DNA from: Hygrophila difformis
Lineage: Eukaryota > Streptophyta > Magnoliopsida > Lamiales > Acanthaceae
NCBI GenBank assembly: GCA_030278955.1
Contig: JAOANR010000002.1
Span: forward strand, 7,119,982 to 7,183,981
Reading direction: 5' to 3'
Length of the DNA: 64,000 nt
Under the pieces are notes generated by a model. That model had not been told where the DNA came from. It saw nothing but the letters and a program-made list of their open reading frames with translations, and searched no databases. The first letter of the stretch is position 1; each line of letters opens with the position of its first letter. Both the position numbers and the translations under genes were made by a program. Shown in pieces: positions 53,392 to 64,000 of this stretch.

Positions 53392-56216
53392 ATGGACTTC
53401 CTTTTTAATATGGCGGATGTTGCAGAACGCGACGCCTTCCTCCACCTCATGATGCAGACTTTCGGCTTCTCTTACATTTGCCTCTGGTCTCACTCACACC
53501 AACCAGCTTCCAGGTTACAAGAATCTTACTAATAATTAAGCCTTATTGTACCCATCCCTCTTCAGTTAACTAATACTACTAATTAAATTATTTGAACTCA
53601 AAACCAACACGAAAATCATATCACAGCTGCTTGCAAAGCCTCGGTGGAACATTCCAGGAAGCAGGCGAGAGCAGCCAACAGGCAGCCAGCTCGTCGTCGG
53701 GTCCCCGAGCCAGGCAGCTCTTCGAGGCCTACCAAGGATCGGGACCAATAAATGTCGATTTCGAGTACGTACTAGGAGCTCTCCATCCTCTCATACATGA
53801 ATTGATCATATAGATCTTGAATGTCATTTGAAATCAACAAATTAAATTTTCATTTTTAAAATATATATACAGGCGTGTCCCTGGGCTTGCTTTCAGAAAC
53901 AAAGATCCTTACATGGAACTGAAGCTGCCAGAACTTCGAACCCTCGCTTACCGTCGAATACAGTTGGAGTTTTACCAAGTAATCATTTTTATCAAATTAA
54001 TTAATGTACTTCATTTTCTTTTACCAGATCAAATAGGACTGAGTCCTCATTAACTCATTCATTCATTCATTGTGTTTTGGTGTTTTTTACCTGCAGGAGG
54101 CCAGAATTCAGGTAACATATGTGTATCTCTTTCATCTATTGCAGTCTGGGGTTATTTCATTACAATGTCTAAATGTTTCCATTGTCATCACAAGTTCAGA
54201 CAGTTGTATTCATGGGATGCCCCGTCGGCGAAATCGAGCTAGGAATGTCGTCCGAACCTCCGGTAAGATTTAACCTAGCTAAACATTCAATGCCTCACTC
54301 AATAGTACACGGCATTTCGTTTGCATCATTTTATGCAACAACATTTCATCCAGATTGATCTGAAAATGAGGCTGGAGAGCTTATTCGGCCTTGTGGAATT
54401 GCCTCTTATAAATCCGATCGATCCGACGAACCAGCAACCCCCTTCGTCTTCTTCATCCTCTCTACATTCTCTTTCAATCGACATGGACAGCCCCGAATAC
54501 GGATCTCTATTGTTCAACATTCCCCCCACTTCATTCTTCCCGGAATCCCCAATTTCAGAAACCCTACTTCAAGAAGCCCTAAGATCAGCATCCACAACCC
54601 TAACACCTCAACCGCCACGGGCGGTGCCGGAGCCACCAATCAGCAGCCCTCACGAGCAGGCTATCAGGACTTTAAGCCAAATACGCAGCCTACCCTTTCC
54701 AATCGAGACAGTGGAAGCTGAAATGACGAAGGCGATGTTGGCAGTCATTCGTTCGCCCTCCATTTCTTCAACTGCTCCACAAAATATACCTCATGTTACT
54801 ACAACTCCTGTACTAGAACACAATCGTACAACAGCTTTTAGAGGATACCGTGACATGTTGGGACCGGGAGGAAGTTCGTCGACACGGAAGCACAGCATGT
54901 TTAAAAGGGCCGTCCTTTATTTAAGAAACTTGGACATTTTAAGACGAAGGGAGCAATCTGCTGCGCCGATTCAGGAAGGAAACCCTCGCCCAATTACCGC
55001 GCAGTCATGGCAACATACGATACAAGAACGAAGGAGACGAAAGAAGATCAATGACAGCCTTACACTGCTCAAATCATTAGTCCCTCCAGGATCGAAGGTG
55101 CATAAATTACTACAGATACTATAACCTAAATTTAACCGAATCTTCGTTAACATTTCGTTTATCTTGTGTAGAAGGATAAGGCATCGGTGCTGAGCAGCAC
55201 CACAGATTATCTCCGCAAATTGCAATCACAGGTCACAGAACTAGTCAAAAGGAATCAAATGCTGGAATTGCAATTGAAGTCCCTTCAAAAACGTGAACCT
55301 AGCAATGAACAGAAGCAAATGATGGGTGCCGGCGATCAGCAAAGGGTAAATGTGCAGATCACTCCAGTTTCAGCATCGAGTTCGGGAGCTAGGTTACTGG
55401 ATTTGAGAATAACTGTCAGGAGGGAATGCACCTTGTTAGATTTGGTTATTCGGACACTGGAATTTTTGAGACAGCAAAGGGATCTAAGTTTGTTGTCGGT
55501 AGAATCCAATCTGGGAATGTCTGTACAAAACATTCCGGTACATGAAATCATGCTCAGATTGAGAATTGAGGTACGCCTTAATTAGGTCATTTTAACCTTT
55601 TGTAAAATTTTCATTTCATCAATTCAAAACTTTACAATAGAACCTTCTATCATAGTTGCATTAGTTTATACTGAACTTAATAGATTAGTGCATATCTAAG
55701 TCTTGATAATAAAGTGTGAATCATAAATTAAATAAGGAGTAGGAGTTTCATTTAATATTCATCTATGTTCATAGGATGTGTGAACCCTTATTTTATTAAT
55801 TATGTTAACCTCTTCTTTTAAATAAAACTTTCACAGTCTAGTTCTTTTGATATTTCTTGTGCCCACTTTTGTGATCTGTCCCTATTTGACTGTTTCGAAT
55901 GAACTCTTCTGTCCTGACATGACACCAAGTAAATGACTTTTTTTACAAGGAAAATACATAGCAGCTACCTTAATTATCGCCCTGTCCCTTTAATCACTAT
56001 CAGCAACAACAACGCATGAATTCTTTAATTGTTTTTTTTTTTTTTTTTTTTATTTATAGTGGAAAACAATGATCAAACCATAATGGATTGAGTGGAAAAT
56101 GGACGAGAAAACTGTTGATTTTCTAATAAATTCTTGTTTTTCCTTTTGGCCCTTAGGGAGATGAATTTGACGAGGCAACCTTCCAAGAAGCAGTGAGAAG
56201 AGCAGTTGATGAATGA
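53392..56216 (+). CDS. bHLH041-like: bHLH transcription factor, bHLH041-like, 8 exons
   Basis: Exons 53392-53513, 53627-53764, 53873-53978, 54097-54111, 54200-54262, 54354-55097, 55172-55570 and 56157-56216 sum to 1647 bp, 548 residues, all with GT-AG borders. Residues 1-148 form a MYC-N-like region (FGFSYICLWSH; VPGLAFRNKDPYMELK; VVFMGCPVGEIELG). A Ser/Pro-rich middle follows. The basic region at about 365-396 has H369, E373 and R377 (HTIQERRRRKKIN), the pattern for E-box/G-box binding; helix 2 and a leucine-rich extension follow in exon 7. The C-terminal 90 residues look ACT-like (LLDLRITVRRECTLLDLVIR). It is likely a nuclear dimeric DNA-binding regulator. The gene appears intact; no frameshift or stop. 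Confidence 0.9.
54097..54111 (+). other. 15-nt microexon of the bHLH gene
   Basis: CTGCAG|GAGGCCAGAATTCAG|GTAACA encodes EARIQ in phase 0. It sits inside the conserved FYQEARIQTVVFMG stretch, so it must be included for a conserved protein. Confidence 0.85.
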
Positions 56217-57861
56217 TACATATATGACCTGCTTTTGCATTGACATTTTAGACGACCAAAAAGCACCACAAATCTTCTCACACTTGTTAAACCAATGCCC
56301 ACATATTTCTAAATATGCATTTGTGGGGTTAATTATTTAAAGTGGGTCTTAAAATTAGCCATGCCTAGAAGTTTCATCTTTTAATCGTTTTAAAATTTTC
56401 TATTTCATTTTTATTCATAGTCTTAACTTTAGAAAAATGGTAAAATTGGTCACCATGGTGCCAGAAATGCTCAAGTTTCTAAACCCATAAGTCATGTGTC
56501 ATCTCTTTAATGCGATCCATCCATTCATTGCTAATACGACAGATGTATGGAACATTTTAGAGATGACGCATGATTCAAAACTGACCATTTTTATTCTTTT
56601 TACTATTTTCCTAGATTCGTTAAGATTAGAGAATTTCAACCATTATTGATTAAAGGATGAGACTACTACTATACCTTGTAATGATCACAAGATCTACTTT
56701 TATAATTAACCCTCACTATTATGCAAATGCTGCACAAAAAAATATGGCCATTTTTCCTTTTTTTTTTTTTTTTTTTTACATTTCCTTCTAGTTACCTTCC
56801 ATTTTCACTACTCTTTTCCCAATTTTGGCAGTGAATGTATGTACATTCAATTCTTACAAGATTCCTGGACCATAGGTCCAAATCCAACGGGTTGATGCAC
56901 TTCTATCAAGTGGGAAGTGTTCACATATATAGAGTTTTGATTATATATCCAGTATTTGAAGTCACAGAACCGTCCAGATTATTTTTCATGGTTTTGATTT
57001 AGTGCAAGAGGTTTTTCAGTTTTCTAACAGTGTGGGCACTATAATATGTCATTTTGTTTTTAGAACTTGCGCTGTATTCTTTTAGAATATTGCATTATTG
57101 CAGTATAAAATGTCATTAAATTTATGGATTGTGTCAAGATATATATATTTTTTTTGTAAAGATTGACACATATGTGTTAGCAAATATAATTTGGGAGCTC
57201 AAGCCATACAAATGATTGTCAAGATATATGTTCGTATTTATATATTTGGTTTGAATTAATTTATTACTACAATGGAATTGATTGGAGAATGAACTCCATT
57301 TCAGGTGATGGAATTTCATATCATACAAATTATAAATGTATAAATGGAAGAGGTAGGATACAAGGTGAGAAATAACATAAAGTTTAAAAGTTATAGAACT
57401 TGATCACTTGACAAGTCCTCATTTTCCGGTTTCATGTGTTTGATAATACTAAAGCTTTTATTTTATTTATATTTTTCCATGGGCCATAAATTAAATTTTG
57501 GTATATGTATAATAACAGTCAAATGTTGCCTATTTTGACTGAGAAAATATATTTCTAAAACGAAGCTAAGGTTCGCATCAAATCGATGAAAGCAGCGTTA
57601 TCCAACAGATATCGAAAGGTGCATTCAAAAAGTGGTCAAAAATGTCAATTATTAGTATTTGATATATATTGCCCGAAATCTTAATACATGTTGAAAGAGG
57701 GGGAGAGATGCTCACCTAACCATGCGTCAATTCAATGTTTGTTTTATGCAGACTGAACGAAAATAACTAAGGATATAGTACTAATTACATAAACAATTAA
57801 TTACTATATTCCGAAACTGGTTCCGATCCTAATTCAGCATCCGAAGAAGGTGGTGATATTG
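56217..57861. other. 3' flank and intergenic DNA
   Basis: AT-rich with T-runs (56755-56777). Holds the bHLH 3'-UTR; no clear AATAAA within the first 100 bases. No other gene is seen. Confidence 0.4.
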
Positions 57862-57862
57862 A

Positions 57863-57892
<30 letters not shown>
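57862..57892. repeat. TTA microsatellite, left part
   Basis: (ATT)n interrupted by the LTR element; continues at 61761-61806. Confidence 0.9.
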
Positions 57893-57893
<1 letters not shown>

Positions 57894-58824
57894 GTTAACC
57901 AAGAAAAATTGCAGAAGGAAGAAAGAACAAGAACTGAATTGAATTAACTAGAAAGATTACAAAATAGAACTGAAACGGAATTACAATGCTGGAATTAAAG
58001 AAAGCAGTAAGGAATTTAAGACGAAAAGCAATAAATGAAAGGAAAGTACAGAAAGCAGAAGAAACTCTAAAAAAAAAAATAGAATAAATGCGTCTCTTGT
58101 AGAGTTTTGTTGGAGAGTTCATCCCTCTTCCATTCTGCCTCGGTTGGTATTTATAGGCAAAGGAGAGAACCGCCTTTGGAAATCGTGTGTAGCAACGAAG
58201 AAACCGTTTCTAATAACCGCTCTGCACCCCTAGCGTTGGTGATGCAGTTGGCGTTCGATGGAGGCTGACGACATGGATGCTGGAGGCTGGGATGGAGGCT
58301 GACGGCTACTTGGAGGGTTTCCTTATGGTGCCTGCCTTGGAGAGTTTCTTGGTGGCGGCTGGGCGCACTCACACCCCCGGAATCTCCTTTCCATCGATCC
58401 GCACACGGGCCGCATCCGGGCATCCCTGGCCGCCATGCTTGCGCTAGCCGCCTTGTCGCTTGGACGCCGTCTCAGTCTCTCTGGCCGCCACCGAAGGATC
58501 CCCGGTCGCCTTCTGAGACCTCTTGGCCGCCACTTGTGTTTGTGATGGCTTCGCCCGCTTGAATCTTGACTAACTTAGATAACCATAGGCTCACTTGCTT
58601 AGGAATAGGCTCACTTTAATGGGCTCACTTTGATAGGCTCACTTCAATGGGCTCACTTTGATAGGCTCACTTCTCAAGGCTCACTTCGATAAGCTCACTT
58701 AAATAGGAATAGGCTCACTTCAATAGGCTCACTTAAATAGGAATAGGCTCACTTCAATAGGCTCACTTCGATAGGCTCACTTCTCAACTTTTATTCAGTG
58801 GGACTCACTTTTATTGGGTCAACA
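57893..58824 (-). repeat. TR-GAG 3' LTR
   Basis: 932 bp. Near its right end it has an array of GGCTCACTT-based units (58590-58815). TATAAATA on minus near 58150. Confidence 0.9.
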
Positions 58825-58837
58825 GATGCCCCCCTCG
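58825..58837 (-). other. Polypurine tract of TR-GAG element
   Basis: Minus strand CGAGGGGGGCATC directly before the 3' LTR start TGTTGACC. Confidence 0.75.
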
Positions 58838-59233
58838 CGTAATTCGTCTGATTAGGACTTTCTAAGGCGAATTTACGCGTTCAATATAGGCTTGACCATC
58901 TTTTTTTTTTTTAAGTGCCGCCACCACCTTGGGTAGCTCAGTCCGCAGACCGGGTGTCGTTCATATGTTTCCAGCGTTTCCGGATCGGTCTTCCATCAGC
59001 AGCGCCACCAACCGCCGTCAAGGCCCTTCCAGCCGTCGCTTGCACGCGCCAGGCCCCGCCACTTGGGATCCTCCAGCCGCCATTGAAGAAGTCCTAGCCA
59101 GTCGCCATCCGAGCCTTGCCGGCCGCCCTTGGAAGAGCCCAGGCCGCCATCCTTCAGCCTTTCGTTATGCCGCCACTACTCAGCCACCAACTACTCGGCC
59201 TCCAAGGCCGCTGTTAGTCACGCTCTAGGGTCA
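58838..59233. other. TR-GAG 3' interior, no gene
   Basis: GC-rich 58915-59225 with CCGCC text; open frames on + are low complexity. Probably 3' untranslated DNA of the element. Confidence 0.4.
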
Positions 59234-60792
59234 CTATCCAGGGTTGTTTCTACCAAGAATCAAAGTAGAAGCCACCACTATTGGGACGTCTTCCTCTTTA
59301 CCCGATTTCACTTTATTGAAATGAGTCCCTTGTAAAGGAAGACGCTTTTCTTCCTGTTCCTCCAGGAATTTTTCCAAACAGGCCGCTCTCTCGGCCAGTT
59401 GGGCAAGATTACTTGCATCATGCACAATTAAATGTTCTTTTAGTCTAGGCAACATATTAGATACTGCTATGTTGGCTATTTCCCTCTCAGGAACTGCCAT
59501 AGTACATCGGCCCTTAAGCCGCTGTAACCTGTTAATGAAGGTACTTGCCGTCTCATCGGCATACTATTTTGCATTAATCAAGTCTGCGAGGCTCACCTGA
59601 GACAGTGGTGTGTAAAACCTGTCATGGAAGGCTCGCTCCAAGTCAGCCCAATTCTGAATAGAATTAGATCGCAACGACGCATACCACGCGAAAGCAGGAC
59701 CAGTGAGGGATGAGCTAAAGAGCCTCAACTTGAGCCAGTCGTTCGATGCTGCTTCCCCACATTGTGCAGTGAACCTGCCCACATGCTCCACGGTGGACTT
59801 ACCTTCATCCCCTGAGAATGTGGAAAATTCAGGCATCTTAAAGCCTCGTGGGTATGGTTGCATGCTATCTACCCAATCAGGGTACGGCTTGCGGTATATA
59901 GGCCGCTCCATCGGTCTCAGTTGCATACCGAAGTGTTGCTGCATCATGTCAGCAAGCACCTCGGGTAACACTGCTGGCGCCTGCACAGGCGGTATCGCCC
60001 CTGGGGTTGTAGCAGGAGTCACAACGGCTTGTGTTGCATTCTGTGGTGCCTGCCCCCAAGGTTGTGGCGTCTGCCCCCCTTGCAGTGGGGTCTGCCCCCA
60101 AGTTTGGGGCGCTTGTCCCCAAGGCTGAGTCGCCACGAAGGGTCCTACTGGAACGTTCGGCACATGAATGCCGCTTGACGTGGCTGCATACCAATGCCAC
60201 CAGAGGCCGCCGTACAGCCTGGAGACACATTGGAGGCCACTAAACAACCTGGCGCCGCATAGATAGGCGCTGGGGGCGCTTCAAGTCCAGGATTCGGCAT
60301 CAGGGGTGCCGCCGGGTTGAAAGCATAGGCTTTCTGGAATGGATTCACAAGTGGACTAGCCAAGCCTCCCATATTGGGGAGTGGTGGCTGGTTGATGGGT
60401 GCTGTACCCCAAGTTCGTAGTTGGCCGCCTGCCGGCCCTGAACCCGGCAGCGTGTTAGCGCCGTTGGCAGGAGCGGTTGTAGGAGCAGTTACTTCCTGTT
60501 GAGTTCGTAAGGCATTGATGCCTCTGTCAATTTGATCGGCCATAGCAGGCCGCAAAACGTCCATAAGATGCCTCGCTAGTAGAGGCATGAACTCAGCCAT
60601 CGATTATCTCATCGAGAGCCGCATTTGTTCTGCAAATGTAGGGGTCTGCATGATCCCCTGTTGTGGTGGTGCAGTATTCGTCGTCTCAGTCACCTCTTCA
60701 GACGACGTTCTAACAGGTGTCTTCTCTTGCAGAGACATTTCTTCAAACTTCTGTTTAAGATCACTCACCAAACGTCCAGACCTTAGACGCAT
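59234..60792 (-). pseudogene. TR-GAG gag with two stops and one frameshift
   Basis: ATG 60792 (MRLRSGRLVSDLKQKFEEM) runs to TAA at 60601-60603; it resumes at MAEFMPLLARHLMDVLRPAM, shifts frame near 60185, then reads a Gln/Pro-rich repeat (QPWGQAPQ, QTWGQTPL types) and the gag core (YPRGFKMPEFSTFSGDEGK; FSSSLTGPAFAWYASL; WADLERAFHDRFY). TAG at about 59562 precedes YADETASTFINRL and a tail to about 59234. The capsid-forming domain is recognisable; no zinc knuckle is seen. Confidence 0.82.
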
Positions 60793-60828
60793 ACACTTCT
60801 TTGAAGCGGATATGGCTTTAACTTCGGT

Positions 60829-60845
60829 CCCACTGGGCGTGCCAA
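60829..60845 (-). other. Primer-binding site of TR-GAG element
   Basis: Minus strand TTGGCACGCCCAGTGGG, two bases from the LTR and identical over 17 nt to the Tat site at 20921-20937. Confidence 0.7.
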
Positions 60846-60847
60846 TT

Positions 60848-61760
60848 TGTTAAGCAAGAAAAATTGCAGAAGGAAGAAAGAACAAGAACTAAATTGGATT
60901 AACTGGAAAGGTTACAAAATAGAACTGAAACGGAATTACAATGCTGGAATTAAAGAAAGCAGTAAGGAATTTAAGACGAAAAGCAATAAATGAAAGGAAA
61001 GTACAGAAAGCAGAAGAAACTTAAAAAAAAAAAAATAGAATAAATGCGTCTCTTGTAGAGTTGTGTTGGAGAGTTCATCCCTCTTCCCTTCTGCCTCGGT
61101 TGGTATTTATAGGCAAAGGAGAGAACCGCCTTTGGAAATCGTGTGTAGCAACGAAGAAACCGTTTCTAATAACCGCTCTGCACCCCTAGCGTTGGTGATG
61201 CAGTTGGCGTTCGATGGAGGCTGACGACATGGATGCTGGAGGCTGGGATGGAGGCTGACGGCTACTTGGAGGGTTTCCTTATGGTGCCTGCCTTGGAGAG
61301 TTTCTTGGTGGCGGCTGGGCGCACTCACACCCCCGGAATCTCCTTTCCGTCGATCCGCACACGGGCCGCATCCGAGCATCCCTGGCCGCCACCCTTGCGC
61401 TAGCCGCCTTGTCGCTTGGACGCCGTCTCAGTCTCTCTGGCCGCCACCGAAGGATCCCCGGCCGCCTTCTGAGACCTCTTGGCCGCCACTTGTGTTTGTG
61501 ATGGCGTCGCCCGCTTGAATCTTGACTAACTTAGATAACCCTAGGCTCACTTGCTTAGGAATAGACTCACTTTAATGGGCTCACTTTGATAGGCTGACTT
61601 CAATGGGCTCACTTTGATAGGCTCACTTCTCAAGGCTCACTTCGATAAGCTCACTTCAATAGGCTCACTTCTTAAGGCTCACTTCGATAGGCTCACTTAA
61701 ATAGGAATAGGCTCACTTCTCAACTTTTATTCAGTGGGACTCACTTTTATTGGTTCAACA
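60848..61760 (-). repeat. TR-GAG 5' LTR
   Basis: 913 bp, with fewer or rearranged GGCTCACTT units (61545-61745). TATAAATA (minus) at 61104-61111. Confidence 0.9.
61104..61111 (-). promoter_or_regulatory. TATA box of TR-GAG 5' LTR
   Basis: TATAAATA on the minus strand in CCTATAAATACC. Confidence 0.55.
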
Positions 61761-61805
<45 letters not shown>

Positions 61806-61806
61806 G
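61761..61806. repeat. TTA microsatellite, right part
   Basis: About 15 ATT units directly after the LTR. Confidence 0.9.
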
Positions 61807-62263
61807 TGATGATACTTTTTCCCTGTTAGTGCGTTAAATCATAGTGATTTTATGATTATAAGTAGCGATTCATAATTATATAACCATACAAAACAGACAA
61901 TGCACAGCCATGTCCAGCGTGTGTCATATACTCATATTAGGAATCTAGTATTACGATATGTAATTAATATTATTTCCATTTTGATCAAAGTTATAATTTG
62001 CATATCCATATTGAAACTAGCACGTTAATTTAACAATCTATCGCTTAAGCATATATGCTTAATTCTAGAAATTCAACATACCAACCTTACCCCTATATTC
62101 CTACTATCATTTCATCACAATGTCTTATTATTACAAGTTACCAGTATAAAATAATGTGAACATATTGGTTCTAATATATAGAATTCAAGAACTTTTTCAC
62201 TACTATTTGTAGGTTTTGAAGAGGTTTATGATTAGTTTTTTTCCCTAGATTTCGAAGAATATA

Positions 62264-62309
<46 letters not shown>

Positions 62310-62450
62310 AAAGACAAGAAGTTTGATTAATCGCGCGACTACTTCATTTTGATGAAATTTAGTAAGTAAAAACTTGACCCCGCTAAATTAAGTGACTCAG
62401 CGTTTTTTAAAGAGAACGGGCAAAACGAATTCAATCTTCTAGACGTCATT
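61807..62450. other. AT-rich intergenic DNA with (TA)n tract
   Basis: A TA-dinucleotide repeat runs about 62268-62306. No coding signal. Confidence 0.5.
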
Positions 62451-62451
62451 A

Positions 62452-62595
62452 ATATGATTTTCTTTTTAACTTTTGAAGGGTTTAATTTTTTTTTTTTGTT
62501 TTTTTTTGCTAAACAACCTATACAGGAAATATGATTTTCTTTTCAACTTTTGAAGGGTTTAATTTTTTTTTTTCTGAACAACCTATACAGGGAAT
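62452..62595. repeat. Two tandem copies of a T-rich phrase
   Basis: 'tatgattttctttt' ... 'aacaacctatacagg' occurs twice, covering the SINE tail and its flank. Likely slippage or local duplication. Confidence 0.7.
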
Positions 62596-63940
62596 GGTGA
62601 TGGGAGAACATGACATACAAATTACAATGCGATAAATAGGAGGGATAGGAGGGCGGGTGGGGAATCGAACCTCAACCTAAAGGTTGGGAGTCAGGGACTT
62701 GCACTACAAGAAAAAACCTATTTCCCGACCGAAAAATCCGGTCGGTAACACCAAAATGCTGATCGTTTCGGGAGTTACCGACCGCATTACCGACCGAATG
62801 TGTTGGTCGGAAATTTCTTGGTCCGAAATTTGCCGCCGACCTAAAAAAACTGTCGTCGGGGACCTGCCGACCGCGTTACCGACCGCACGTTGGTCGGCGA
62901 AATTACCGACCGAATTATCGACCGCAATGCTGTCGGTAATGTCTGGTCCCGAATGGTCCTGGAGACATTTCCCGACCGCATTACCGACCGAATTTTCGGT
63001 TGCTAATTTTAGCGACTGAATTAGCGACCGAAATGTGCGGTCGCTATAAACACACCATACATAAGAAAACTGTGCTCGAGAGGGCTCGAACCCACCACCG
63101 CATCATCCCTCAACGCCCACCTTAATAACCAACGTGGCTGGTTCTCATATCCCACCAATTATATCCATCCATGTGTCATATATCAAAGTCTTCCCAAATA
63201 TATTTTGGGAAATGCTGAAGAGAGGGCTCGAACCCTTGTAAGGGAGAGTTTTCCTCGCGCTTGTGTCATCCGGGTATCGTTCAATTCATGTCATTACATG
63301 TAAATCTTTATAATTAACCTATATATACATATATAAATTTAAATTTGTGAATTAACTATTAATTTGAAATAAAAATGAAATAAATATTAATTAAATTAAA
63401 TAGCTAAAATAAAACTATTAAAGAAAATAAATAATCATAAAATAAAATTTATCATAAAAATAAAATTATTTATATAGATAAAAAATTAAAAAATTAAATT
63501 ATATTTAAAAATATTCAATGAAAATAAGAAATAAAAAAATCAAAAATAAAATAAAGGGGAAAAAATTTAGCAACCGCACATTTCGGTCGGTAATTCGGTC
63601 GGTAAATTTAGCGACGACATTTTCGGTCGGTAAGTCGGTCGCTAAATTATAGTTTTTATAAAAAAAATAAAAAAAACATAAAAAATTTGGAAAAAAAATT
63701 ACCGACCGAAATTTTGGTCGGTAAAGCGGTCGGTCATACCGACCACCTTTGTTGCGGTCGGTAAATCGGTCGGCAATAAACACCCAAACGCAATAACGGA
63801 TATAAATTACCGACCATGGCTTGCGGTCGGTGATTCAGTCGGTAATACCGACCGCAAAATGTCGGTTGGTAAATACAGTCGGTGTTCCGGAATTTTCTTG
63901 TAGTGTTGACCACTAGGCCAAAAGTCATCATCCCGGTTAA
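62484..63940 (-). mobile_element. SINE (minus), split by a CACTA element
   Basis: The SINE body reads from a T-run to GGGGAATCGAACCTCAACC (B box reversed) and stops at 62701. Its tRNA-like head resumes after 63908 (GACCACTAGGCC). Same family as the copies at 23420 and 47030. Confidence 0.7.
62702..63905. mobile_element. Non-autonomous CACTA element
   Basis: 1204 bp with 13-bp terminal inverted repeats CACTACAAGAAAA (62702-62714 and 63893-63905) and TTG duplicated on both sides (62699-62701, 63906-63908). Both subterminal regions are packed with ACCGACCG/CGGTCGGTAA motifs in both directions, as expected for transposase-binding subterminal repeats. The middle (63050-63540) is AT-rich with no transposase. 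Confidence 0.9.
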
Positions 63941-64000
63941 TTTATTTATTGATATAATTTGGAGAAAAGTTCAATTATTATAGATTACATAATTAATTAA
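63941..64000. other. Window end, AT-rich
   Basis: Nothing recognised. Confidence 0.5.

Larger units (their letters stand above)
57893..61760 (-). mobile_element. Gag-only LTR element (TR-GAG type)
   Basis: LTRs 57893-58824 (932 bp) and 60848-61760 (913 bp), TGTTAA...CAACA, with ATTAT on both sides (inside the microsatellite). The 2 kb interior holds a PBS, a gag gene and a polypurine tract but no protease, RT or integrase. Terminal-repeat elements with only gag (TR-GAG, under 4 kb) are known in plants and need a helper. Gag here is itself broken. Confidence 0.88.

Noticed and set aside
58151..58423. 90-codon minus ORF, repeated at 61107-61379
   Set aside because: It lies inside the LTRs; its duplication simply reflects the two LTRs.

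Overview
This is a stretch of flowering-plant (eudicot) nuclear DNA made mostly of nested transposable elements, plus one complete-looking host gene. The evidence is spliced genes with GT-AG introns, plant-specific families (bHLH041-like factor, plant mobile domain protein, AVT-type transporter), and Tat, CRM and Sirevirus retrotransposons, Helitrons, CACTA, Tourist and Stowaway MITEs, and tRNA-derived SINEs. No bacterial operon, CRISPR array or true tRNA/rRNA gene is visible. The species cannot be fixed from the sequence.

Layout. 201-536: Tourist-like MITE. 543-22146: a probable non-autonomous Helitron (5' TC after A; 3' hairpin plus CTAG before T). It carries intron-containing fragments of at least four host genes, all on the + strand: an AVT1-type vacuolar amino-acid transporter, ORC3, ribonucleotide reductase large subunit and a DUF1664 protein. 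A 14.4 kb Ty3/gypsy Tat element (7236-21634, minus strand, TSD ATACC) is inserted into it. That element also carries, in antisense, a spliced plant-mobile-domain gene with a coiled-coil tail (10882-13698). 22889-23586: a second Tourist-like MITE and a SINE. 23838-35242: a 5'-truncated LINE with poly(A), split by an 8.9 kb CRM-like gypsy element (25391-34320, minus, TSD GCAAC).

36469-36732: Stowaway MITE. 36921-45475: a very young Ty1/copia Sirevirus (plus, TSD ATTGG). Its two 662-bp LTRs differ at two positions, it has one uninterrupted 1682-aa gag-pol frame, and an extra downstream ORF carries a putative plant transposon domain. 45784-46212: hAT-like MITE. 47030-47390: two SINEs. About 47830-50330: a decayed, internally deleted Sirevirus relic. 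51275-52738: Stowaway MITEs (one nested in another) and a CACTA end relic, lying upstream of the host gene.

53392-56216: a bHLH transcription factor gene (bHLH041-like). Its 8 exons, including a 15-nt microexon, join to a 549-codon frame. 57893-61760: a 3.9 kb LTR element with a gag-only interior (TR-GAG type), inserted in a TTA microsatellite. It shares its primer-binding site with the Tat element. 62484-63940: a SINE split by a 1.2 kb non-autonomous CACTA element.

How the parts relate. Insertion order can be read from the nesting: Helitron before Tat, LINE before CRM, SINE before CACTA, microsatellite before TR-GAG. The Sirevirus is the only element that looks coding-competent. The CRM, Tat and TR-GAG copies have frameshifts or stops. 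The Tat and TR-GAG elements may be a helper/dependent pair by family, because their PBS is identical over 17 nt, although this Tat copy is itself defective.
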